From NCBI GenBank assembly GCA_029259935.1, contig JAJDEH010000060.1, positions 1-44,233 of the forward strand: DNA of 44,233 bases, written 5' to 3'. Each line of letters starts with the position of its first letter. Within the stretch, counting starts at the first letter, position 1. Both the position numbers and the translations under genes were made by a program. The DNA is from Planctomycetota bacterium. Lineage in GTDB: Bacteria; Planctomycetota; Planctomycetia; Pirellulales; Pirellulaceae. Below are positions 8,741 through 16,598 of this stretch, piece by piece. The notes below the pieces were generated by a model. The model was not told the origin of the DNA and ran no database searches. It saw only the letters and a list, made by a program, of their open reading frames with translations.

Positions 8741-10609
8741 ATGACATGTAATCACCGGCTCGTCTTGCTGGGCTGCCTCGTCTGGGTATTTGTGGTGGCC
8801 GGTCGCGGTCTCGCGCAGCAAGTTCGTTGGCCTGATCCGGTCGCGAATGACGTTTTGCCTTACGAATCGACCGGCCTGACGCATGGGCCGCTATTGGGCC
8901 GCGTCACGGCGGACTCGGTTCGCGTGTGGCTGCGAACGAGAGAGCCGACTCGGTTCGAAGTGGTGTACGACGTGCGGTTGCCGTTCACCAGCAAGTCGAC
9001 CAAGGTCGTCGGCGAAACCTCGGCGGATCGCGACATGACGGCGGTTGTTGATTTGCGCGGCCTACGAGCCCACACGCGATATTACTATGGAGTTCGACTA
9101 GCCGGCGAACTGGCGGACATTCGGACGGATGTGACTCGGCGCTGGCCGTCGTTTCGGACGTTGCCGACGCGCGAGACTTTTCGAGATCGGAACTACAACA
9201 AAGACGGCCTGTTCAACGTCACGTTTGCCGTGGGGCATTGTGCTTCGCAAGATCCCGCTAAGAGCGGCGGGCAATACACCAGTACGCCCGCTTACGACAC
9301 GATTCGTCGTCGGCATGCCGATGAAGCCATGTTCGCCATCGTCAACGGCGATGTGATTTATGAAGAGAAACGCGATGGCACACTGGATGGCGTCCGCGAG
9401 AACTACAAGCTGTATTTTTCGCGCGGGCGTTCCTTCAATTCGCTGTTTCGCAATACGCCCGCGCTGTTCACGTTCGACGATCACGATGTTGGTTGGGACA
9501 TTCACGGATGCGGACAAGTTGGACTGGGTGAAGGACCGCATCTCATTCGCGACACCGGTTTACGCGCCTATGAAGAATACTTGTCGTGGGCCAATTTCCA
9601 GGGTCCGCACTCCGGCCGCATTCAAGTCGGCCAAGCGACCGTCAAAGCGGGCAGCAACGTGCTGCATGATCCCAACGCCAACTTCGGTACGTTGGAACCA
9701 AGCAAAGTTAGCACCATCCATCTGGGCAACTACACCCGTGGTTCTTCGATCCGAAGAAAGGATGGGCCGCGTAGCGCCGGTGTGTACGGGCTGGTCAAAG
9801 TGATCGACGAGAAGAATCTGGAAGTGACTCCCGCCGCCAGGGCCGACGAGTCGCTTTCATACAGTATCGGGACGCACCATTATTACGATTGGAAGATCGC
9901 AAATTGCCATTTCTTCGCTCTTGATACCCGGGGCGAACGATCCGCGCTCAATGCCCGGGATCGACACGATCCGAAGTTGTTTATCCTTGGCAAGGCTCAG
10001 AAGAAATGGCTGATCGAAGGGGTTCAAAATACCGATGCCCAGTTCATCTTTTTGATTTCACCCGATCCTTGGATGATCTATCACACGGCGGCGCATGTCA
10101 GAAAAGAGCCGTGGGCCGACAAAGACGATAAGGGTGACGGCTTTCCTTCGTTCGTGCATGAGCGAAAGGAATTGCTAGGCGTGCTTGACGAAATTGACAA
10201 ACCGGTGCTGATTTTTACCGGCGACGTGCATGCTTCCGCCTCGGTTAGAATCAGCGACAACGTGTGGGAGATGATGTGCGGACCGCTCGGTTCGACCGGC
10301 CATCCGCTGGGCACCCTGGGCAATCCACCGACGGGCGGGCGGTGGAACAGTCAAGGCCGCGAAGTAGAAATCCGCTGGGTATCCGGTTTTCCGAACAACC
10401 TGCCCTATCAACGAATTCGAAATACTTACTACGGAATCGTGCAAGTGAACAATGTTCTGAAAGTCGGCTCACCTAGCGGGCAAGGCTATCAGTTTTCCGC
10501 TTACGATCAGCCGCAAGTCGTGGTGCGCTGGCACGACGGCTACACAGGACGGCTGGTCTACGCTGAATCGATCACCACGCTCGACGCCAAGAGTGATAAA
10601 AACAAGTAA
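8741..10609 (+). CDS. PhoD-like exported alkaline phosphatase/phosphodiesterase
   Basis: The 622-residue product has a signal peptide (cleavage near GLAQQ), an N-terminal beta-sandwich (about 40-150) with the opening GPLLGRVTADSVRVWLRT, and a calcineurin-like PhoD catalytic region. Metal-site motifs are VGHCAS, NGDVIYEE (D204), FTFDDHDVGWDIHG (246-DDHD-249) and FTGDVHAS (D495, H497). PhoD-family enzymes release phosphate from mono- or diesters outside the cytoplasm, usually using Fe and Ca. Between the motifs is a large insert (about 265-390). It lies 17 bases after the isomerase and 14 before the DJ-1 gene. Confidence 0.85.
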   Translation: MTCNHRLVLLGCLVWVFVVAGRGLAQQVRWPDPVANDVLPYESTGLTHGPLLGRVTADSVRVWLRTREPTRFEVVYDVRLPFTSKSTKVVGETSADRDMTAVVDLRGLRAHTRYYYGVRLAGELADIRTDVTRRWPSFRTLPTRETFRDRNYNKDGLFNVTFAVGHCASQDPAKSGGQYTSTPAYDTIRRRHADEAMFAIVNGDVIYEEKRDGTLDGVRENYKLYFSRGRSFNSLFRNTPALFTFDDHDVGWDIHGCGQVGLGEGPHLIRDTGLRAYEEYLSWANFQGPHSGRIQVGQATVKAGSNVLHDPNANFGTLEPSKVSTIHLGNYTRGSSIRRKDGPRSAGVYGLVKVIDEKNLEVTPAARADESLSYSIGTHHYYDWKIANCHFFALDTRGERSALNARDRHDPKLFILGKAQKKWLIEGVQNTDAQFIFLISPDPWMIYHTAAHVRKEPWADKDDKGDGFPSFVHERKELLGVLDEIDKPVLIFTGDVHASASVRISDNVWEMMCGPLGSTGHPLGTLGNPPTGGRWNSQGREVEIRWVSGFPNNLPYQRIRNTYYGIVQVNNVLKVGSPSGQGYQFSAYDQPQVVVRWHDGYTGRLVYAESITTLDAKSDKNK

Positions 10610-10623
10610 AAGGAATCTTCATC

Positions 10624-11202
10624 ATGGAAAAAGTATTGATTGTCGTCGGCGACGCCACGGAAACGCTGGACACGATGTACCCCTACTATCGAGTGCAAGA
10701 AGCCGGATTTCAGCCCGTGGTTACCGCGCCGGAAAAGCGGCTCTACCAGATGGTGCTTCACGAAGTGAAACCGGGTTGGACCATTACCAAGGAATGGGAA
10801 GGCTACACAATTCAATGCGATGTTCCCTTCGCCGAAGTGAATCCCGATGAGTATCTGGGCATCATGTTCTCTGGCGGTCGAGCGCCCGAATACATCCGCT
10901 ATGACGAGAATTTGATGCGGATCACCAAGCACTTCTTTGAAACAGGCAAACCGATTGCCAGTGTTTGTCACGGCGTTGAAATTCCCGCGCATGCCGATTG
11001 CGTTCGTGGCCGGCGGATGGCGACAGTGCCCAAGTGCAAGTTCGATTTGGAAGTTTGCGGCGGGACGTTCGTCGACGAGCCGTGCGTAATCGACGGCAAT
11101 CTGGTTAGCGGCCGCACGTTTCACGACAACGGACACTACGTCGGACCATGGATTCAAATGCTCGAAAATGCCGCTCGGCAAAAAGCGGAGAACGCTGCAT
11201 GA
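10624..11202 (+). CDS. DJ-1/PfpI family protein
   Basis: The 192-residue protein has the DJ-1/PfpI flavodoxin-like fold signatures: MEKVLIVVGDATE at the N-terminus, a FSGGRAPEY glycine-rich loop, and the nucleophile-elbow motif ASVCHG with C115 and H116. The family includes deglycases, chaperones, proteases and amidotransferase-like proteins, so activity cannot be assigned. No signal peptide is present. AAGGA precedes the ATG. The stop TGA overlaps the next ATG as ATGA at 11199-11202, which implies translational coupling with the cytochrome gene. Confidence 0.85.
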   Translation: MEKVLIVVGDATETLDTMYPYYRVQEAGFQPVVTAPEKRLYQMVLHEVKPGWTITKEWEGYTIQCDVPFAEVNPDEYLGIMFSGGRAPEYIRYDENLMRITKHFFETGKPIASVCHGVEIPAHADCVRGRRMATVPKCKFDLEVCGGTFVDEPCVIDGNLVSGRTFHDNGHYVGPWIQMLENAARQKAENAA

Positions 11203-13622
11203 GTGCATTTCGCCTCGGGTTGCTTTTTAGATCTCTGTCGCTTGTCGTGCTGTTGGCCGCCCAATCAGCACTGAGCCAAGAGGCTGCCGCGCCGTTTGTG
11301 GCAGGATTCGACCGCTTCGCGCGGCATGGCGACATCGAGCCAATTGTCGGTGGCCGCTTGCTGCTGAGTGAGTTGAGTTGTACGGCGTGCCACTCCACAA
11401 CGCACCGCGACTTACAGCCAAAACGCGGACCACGACTGGACGGCATTGGCAATCGGGTCCAACACCAATGGCTGCGGCGATTCATCGCCGCACCCCACTC
11501 CGTCAAACCGGGCACGACCATGCCCGAGGTGCTCGGCAGTTTGTCGAAGGGCGAGAAAGAACGAGTGGCCGACGCGCTTTCGGCATTTCTGTCCAGCCAG
11601 CGGAAGCCGTTTCCCGAAGTGAAGGCCACTGGAGCCAATCCGGTTCCGCATCAGTTTTGGACGAAGGGAAACCGCGAGCGGGGCCAGCAGCTTTATCATC
11701 AGATCGGCTGTGTTGCCTGTCACGAAGCGGACGAGGAATACGAGGGCGGAGAAGCCAAAACTACGGGGCTCGACCGGTTGCTCGAGCAACTGGATCCAGA
11801 AGAAATCGAAGAGATGGGATTGTCGTCGGCGGTGAGGCCGGTTCGTTCCGTACCCCACGGCGAATTGGCAACGAAGTATACGCGGCAATCGCTGACGTTC
11901 TTTCTCATGAATCCCGAACTGTCGCGCCCCAGCGGCCGGATGCCAAGCCTCAAGTTAAAACCGGTCGAGGCAGCCGACCTAGCGGCCTACCTGTTGAGAA
12001 ACCAAACTGGCGAAGTCGATGGCGCGAATTCACACGGAGAATCGTTGGTCGAGGAGGGCAAGCGGCTGTTCCGGGAACTGCAATGTCACCATTGCCACTC
12101 GGTGGGCGAATCAAGGCCGGCATCAACCGCCAAGCCGCTCGCCGAGTTGGTTTTTGATGCAAAGAAATCATGTGTTGATGATGCAAAGAACGGACTTCCT
12201 CACTTTTCGCTAGACAAAGAACAAATCAAGTCCATTCAACTAGCTTTGGCAGATCTGAAGAAACCGAAGGGAACAGCCAGGTCGCAGGCCGAATTTGCTC
12301 TGCTTCAGATGAACTGCTACGCCTGCCACGAGCGAGACAAGCGTGGCGGCGTGGGCCGCAATCGCCAAAGATACTTCGAGGTCGTGGGACACGTGGATCT
12401 AGGCGACGAAGGCCGGATTCCTCCGCCGCTGACCGGTGTCGGGCGAAAGTTGCACAAGTCGTGGTTTAATAAAGTGCTCGGCGGAACGGGCGATGTGCGA
12501 CCGCACATGATTGCCCGCATGCCGAAGTTTCCAACTACGTCGGTCGCCGCGCTGCCCGACTTGTTATCGCGGGCCGATGGAGCGAAACAGCCATCGGAAA
12601 AAGAGGTCTTTCCCAAGCAAACTGGCTTGGCCGCGGCGGGACGCACTCTGCTCGACACCGGGTGCGTTCAGTGCCACGCCCTGGGTGGCGAGCGAATGCC
12701 CGGCGTGGTCGGCGTGGAACTAGCGGGCATTGCGAGTCGTGTTCAACCCCAGTGGTTTCATGATTTCCTGCGTGATCCCGTGCAATTGAAAGATCGCACG
12801 CGCATGCCGACTTTCTTCCCCAAGGGGAAGAGTACCAGTCCATCGGTGCTGCATGGCGACGTCGAGCAGCAGATCGCGGCCATGTGGGCGTATCTCAAAG
12901 AAGTCGACAAACATCCGCTGCCTGACAAGATCGCCCAAGCTCGATCGCAAGACTTTGAACTGGTTCCCAAAGATCGGCCGATTCTGCTACGCACCTTCAT
13001 GGATCAAGCGGGCACCCACGCCATCGCCGTGGGCTTTCCGGAAAAAATTCACTTTGCGTTTGATGCCGAGGGCATTCGATTGGCGCAGGCCTGGCGTGGC
13101 GGATTCGTGGATGCCTACGGGACTTGGTTCGTCCGCTTCGCTCCGCCCGCCGATCCGCTCGGCGGCGATCTGAAGACGATGCCGTCCGGCGTCCCTTTCG
13201 CGTTGTTGACGAGTAAAGACCAAGCATGGCCTTCGGCGGCTGCCGACGAGATCGGCTACCGATTCTCCGGATATCGATTTGATCGCGAAGGCGTGCCGAC
13301 GTTCTTGTATCGGTTCGGACAATTTGAAATTGAAGACCGCATCGAACCCGGCAGCGACCGCGGCCTGAAACGTCGGCTGCGAATCAAACGCCGTCATCCC
13401 GGCAAGGCAAAATCTAGGTTGTGGTTTCGAGCCATCAATGGAAAAACGCTTGCACGCCGGAAACCAAACGGCTATGCCAACGAACACGGGCTGATAGTGG
13501 CTGTTTCGATGGTGAAGGACCGCCACGCGGAAGTTCGCAACATGAACGGCAACTCCGAATGGCTTCTGCGCTTGGACGTCGATGACGAAGCAACCATCAA
13601 GGTGCATTGTCAATGGAAGTAA
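11199..13622 (+). CDS. Exported pentahaem c-type cytochrome (PVC type)
   Basis: The 807-residue protein has a signal peptide (cleavage near LSQEA) and five CxxCH haem-binding motifs at 61-65, 171-175, 296-300, 373-377 and 489-493 (CTACH, CVACH, CHHCH, CYACH, CVQCH). Each lies in a cytochrome-c-like module with a later methionine that could be the axial ligand, such as GTTMPEV and GRMPS. The last 200 residues form a beta-rich domain without haem motifs. The ATG at 11199 overlaps the DJ-1 stop. A frame-compatible upstream ATG at 11148 would overlap that gene by 55 bases and lacks a signal peptide at its end, so I rejected it. It likely passes electrons from the following dehydrogenase-like protein. 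Confidence 0.85.
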   Translation: MSAFRLGLLFRSLSLVVLLAAQSALSQEAAAPFVAGFDRFARHGDIEPIVGGRLLLSELSCTACHSTTHRDLQPKRGPRLDGIGNRVQHQWLRRFIAAPHSVKPGTTMPEVLGSLSKGEKERVADALSAFLSSQRKPFPEVKATGANPVPHQFWTKGNRERGQQLYHQIGCVACHEADEEYEGGEAKTTGLDRLLEQLDPEEIEEMGLSSAVRPVRSVPHGELATKYTRQSLTFFLMNPELSRPSGRMPSLKLKPVEAADLAAYLLRNQTGEVDGANSHGESLVEEGKRLFRELQCHHCHSVGESRPASTAKPLAELVFDAKKSCVDDAKNGLPHFSLDKEQIKSIQLALADLKKPKGTARSQAEFALLQMNCYACHERDKRGGVGRNRQRYFEVVGHVDLGDEGRIPPPLTGVGRKLHKSWFNKVLGGTGDVRPHMIARMPKFPTTSVAALPDLLSRADGAKQPSEKEVFPKQTGLAAAGRTLLDTGCVQCHALGGERMPGVVGVELAGIASRVQPQWFHDFLRDPVQLKDRTRMPTFFPKGKSTSPSVLHGDVEQQIAAMWAYLKEVDKHPLPDKIAQARSQDFELVPKDRPILLRTFMDQAGTHAIAVGFPEKIHFAFDAEGIRLAQAWRGGFVDAYGTWFVRFAPPADPLGGDLKTMPSGVPFALLTSKDQAWPSAAADEIGYRFSGYRFDREGVPTFLYRFGQFEIEDRIEPGSDRGLKRRLRIKRRHPGKAKSRLWFRAINGKTLARRKPNGYANEHGLIVAVSMVKDRHAEVRNMNGNSEWLLRLDVDDEATIKVHCQWK

Positions 13623-15175
13623 ACCGGCTGATACAACTAGCCTGCGGCGTTCTGATTCTTTGGAATGCAGCAAGCAACGCCGTTAGTTCCGCCGACGACG
13701 AGAACGACTACTACCGTCTCGTTTCGATCCTGGTGCCAAGAGCTGAAAGCGAGTCGCGGTCGAAGAACTGGAAGCCCGCGCCGAAAGGTCTGGCACTGGA
13801 AGTCAGCGGGATGACCGTGCTTGAGGATCGCCGCCTGGCGGTTGCCATACGCAAAGGCGAGGTGTGGATTCTCGACGGCGCGTACGACGATCCGCCGAAG
13901 AATGTCACTTACCATCGATTCGCGTCGGGGCTTCACGAGCCGCTCGGATTGCTTCGGCACAACGATTCGTTTTACACGGTTCAGCGTAGCGAACTGACCC
14001 GACTGCGCGATACCGATGGCGACGGTGTGGCCGACGAGTATCTGACGGTCGCTAAAGGCTGGGGCGTGACCGGGCACTATCATGAATATGCTTACGGACC
14101 GAAACTGGACCACGACGGAAACATGTGGCTTACGTTGAATATCGGCCTTGGGCTGAAGAAAGAACATCTGGGCCGCACGGTCCACGATCCGACGTTGGGC
14201 TTTCGCCAAGGACGCTGGCGTGGCTGGGGAATGAAAGTCACGCCCGAGGGCGAACTGATTCCCGTTTGTGCCGGCATGCGTTCGCCGAGCGGACTGGGTG
14301 CCAATCGCGCGGGCGACATGTTCTACACCGATCAGCAAGGCAACTGGGTCGGCACCAATACGCTGCATCACATGCGCGAGGGGGCCTTCTTTCATCATCC
14401 AGAGGCGCTCGCGTCGATGGGCCAACGCGGCTCGCCCATCCAGGGCATCAAAGAAATCCCCGGTGGGCTGCCCTTTCCTCAAGCGGTTCGGCGACTACCG
14501 CAACTAAAGCCGCCGGCCGTTTGGTTTCCGTACAAAAAGGTCGGCCAGTCGGCGACCGACATCATGCTCGACGACAGCGGCGGGAAGTTCGGCCCATTCG
14601 ACGGGCAACTGTTCGTCGGCGAGTTCACGCTATCCTCGATTCATCGCGTGTTTTTGGAGAAGATCGATGGCCAGTATCAAGGCGCATGCTTTCCGTTTCG
14701 CGAAGGTTTTGCGTCGGCGGTGCTCAGATTGTCTCAAGGGACCGACGGCAGCGCGTTTGTTGGTCTGAGCAATCGCGGTTGGAGCAGTCTCGGGTCGTCT
14801 TCGTATGGACTTCAGCGACTGCTGTGGACCGGCGCGACGCCTTTCGAAATCAAAGAGATGCGGGCCCGCCCCGATGGGTTTGAACTTGTCTTCACCAAGC
14901 CTGTTGATCCCCGAACGGCGACCAATTTAGAGTCCTACGCCATGACAAGCCACACCTACACGTATCACGCGACCTATGGGAGTGACGAGATTCAGAAGCG
15001 GACGCTGGATGTAGAAGCCGCCGAGGTCTCGGCTGACGGGAGAAGCGTGCGATTGAAAGTCAAAGGCTTACGTGAATTGTTCGTTCACGAATTGCTGGCC
15101 GCGGGCGTTCGCGACAGCGAAGGGCAACCGCTGCTGCACCCCAGCGCGTACTACACACTCAACCGGATTCCTTAA
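13613..15175 (+). CDS. Exported sugar-dehydrogenase-like beta-propeller protein
   Basis: The 520-residue protein has a signal peptide and a six-blade-type propeller of the soluble glucose/sorbosone dehydrogenase group, as found in planctomycete membrane-bound dehydrogenases. Supporting stretches are PLGLLRHNDSFYTVQRSELTRLRDTDGDGVADEY, followed by CAGMRSPSGLG, and VGEFTLSSIHRVF. It has no CxxCH, unlike many planctomycete homologues in which propeller and cytochrome are fused; here the cytochrome is the preceding separate gene. The ATG at 13613 overlaps that gene's stop by 10 bases. It is the last gene of the run starting near 7023. Its stop lies 17 bases inside the convergent desaturase gene. 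Confidence 0.8.
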   Translation: MEVNRLIQLACGVLILWNAASNAVSSADDENDYYRLVSILVPRAESESRSKNWKPAPKGLALEVSGMTVLEDRRLAVAIRKGEVWILDGAYDDPPKNVTYHRFASGLHEPLGLLRHNDSFYTVQRSELTRLRDTDGDGVADEYLTVAKGWGVTGHYHEYAYGPKLDHDGNMWLTLNIGLGLKKEHLGRTVHDPTLGFRQGRWRGWGMKVTPEGELIPVCAGMRSPSGLGANRAGDMFYTDQQGNWVGTNTLHHMREGAFFHHPEALASMGQRGSPIQGIKEIPGGLPFPQAVRRLPQLKPPAVWFPYKKVGQSATDIMLDDSGGKFGPFDGQLFVGEFTLSSIHRVFLEKIDGQYQGACFPFREGFASAVLRLSQGTDGSAFVGLSNRGWSSLGSSSYGLQRLLWTGATPFEIKEMRARPDGFELVFTKPVDPRTATNLESYAMTSHTYTYHATYGSDEIQKRTLDVEAAEVSADGRSVRLKVKGLRELFVHELLAAGVRDSEGQPLLHPSAYYTLNRIP

Positions 15176-16421
15176 CCGCCAGGTACTCTTCATTGGCCGT
15201 AGCCAGCTCTCGGTTGCGCATGTCTTCGTTATCGAATTCCTGTTCCATCGTCTCGCGACTGGCGAAGGCGAACAGCATTGCCAATCTGGAAAAGGATTTG
15301 GTGATGATTAGATCGTCGTAGAACTCAGGGGCAATCTTTCGAAGGTTTCCCAAACGGCTCCAGGGGATTCCCATGATGTCGTGGTGCTCGGTGTGCAGGC
15401 CGAAATTGAAGGTCAGCCAGTTGTACCAGCCATAGTATGAAGACGACGGCTGATATCGCTTGTGTCCATGGAAGTGGGAATTACTGAGGATCAACCCGAA
15501 ATTGACCGGATGCAAAAATCCCGTCGCGAAAAGCTGACTCAACAGCAAATAGACGACCGCCTGCCAGCCAACAAAGCAAAACAGGGCCACCCCCATGCCC
15601 AGGCTAAAAAGCGGGTAGATCACCGCCCAGCGTTTCGTTCCGTAGTGCTCGTATCCAGAGATAAGATGTTCGTCGGCCAAGATCGCCAGGGCGGTTGGTC
15701 CCGGATCGAGTCGTCCCCGCAACAGGGAACCGAAAAAGTAGACGATCAGCCCCAGCAGCGAACGGAACACCTGCATGACCAGCATGAACAGCGCAAAGGG
15801 CATGAAGACCGGTGAGAAAAAAGCACAACACAACTTGTAGAGAATTCCCCGCCGTACGAATCCTAGATAGACGTCTTGTCGGGTCAACAAAAAGAACGTC
15901 CTGCGCCGTGTAATAAAGTCCTTCCGCGCGCCCAGATCGTTGTGATGAACATGATGTTCGATCCACCACGTGTGATGCCCCGACATGAACATGGGCAACG
16001 ACGTGAACGTGAACAGCCAGCGGTTCCAAGATGTCTTTTTAAACACGAGGTTGTGATTACACTCGTGCGCCAACTGAAACAGATTCAAATTGAGCCACCC
16101 ACCCACGACGTATGCCACCAACAGCATGACCCACCACGGCGCGCCGCCGGCGACAACGGCCAGTCCCACTTGTAAGCCAGCGAGAAGCAAGCACCAAAAA
16201 GCGGTACTCGGCGTGTTGCCAAACAGCTCTTTGATTTCCGGATGCGCCCTAATCATGTTCTTGGCGCGATCCCGATGCCAAACGGCGTCCGGCTTCTGAT
16301 CGTCCGGTACTGAATCCGAGATGTCGACTTCAAATCCCGGAAAGACGGGGGCCGGCGTGCCCAGAATGCGGGGGTGAAAACCGACCTTCTTGTGGTCCGG
16401 GCTGTCCTTGGGAAATAGCAT
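15159..16421 (-). CDS. Membrane fatty acid desaturase, DES1-like (sphingolipid delta-4 desaturase family)
   Basis: The 420-residue integral membrane protein carries three histidine boxes: HECNH, HHVHH (in WWIEHHVHHNDLG) and HTEHH (in NFGLHTEHHD). The flanks agree with the eukaryotic dihydroceramide desaturase family (DES1): an N-terminal RAHPEIKELFG segment comparable to the family's KYPEIK, NLNLFQLAHE before box 1, SYYGWYNWLTFNFG before box 3, and IP..L..LRKIAPEFYDDL after it. Family members insert a delta-4 double bond in the ceramide long-chain base; whether this bacterium makes sphingolipids cannot be seen here. The C-terminal 40 residues are acidic and extra. GGAGG lies upstream of the ATG. 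It overlaps the convergent gene by 17 bases. Confidence 0.8.
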   Translation of the reverse strand: MLFPKDSPDHKKVGFHPRILGTPAPVFPGFEVDISDSVPDDQKPDAVWHRDRAKNMIRAHPEIKELFGNTPSTAFWCLLLAGLQVGLAVVAGGAPWWVMLLVAYVVGGWLNLNLFQLAHECNHNLVFKKTSWNRWLFTFTSLPMFMSGHHTWWIEHHVHHNDLGARKDFITRRRTFFLLTRQDVYLGFVRRGILYKLCCAFFSPVFMPFALFMLVMQVFRSLLGLIVYFFGSLLRGRLDPGPTALAILADEHLISGYEHYGTKRWAVIYPLFSLGMGVALFCFVGWQAVVYLLLSQLFATGFLHPVNFGLILSNSHFHGHKRYQPSSSYYGWYNWLTFNFGLHTEHHDIMGIPWSRLGNLRKIAPEFYDDLIITKSFSRLAMLFAFASRETMEQEFDNEDMRNRELATANEEYLAVKESG

Positions 16422-16598
16422 TGGCCGCCAGCTACCTCCGCGGGTGGATTATGGGGGCAGGTTAAGACAATGGGTACGCGTTACAAGCTTCTACCTGCCC
16501 ACTCTTACTGTATAGACGTGACCAAACTTGTACGCAAGCCGAAATTTACCTAGATTAACTTCCCTGAGGTTTCACCGAGTCTTTTGGAACGGATTTTC

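Noticed and set aside
7845..8747. 300-codon antisense frame opposite the TIM-barrel gene
   Set aside because: The sense product has a Tat signal and family motifs; the antisense frame is a shadow.
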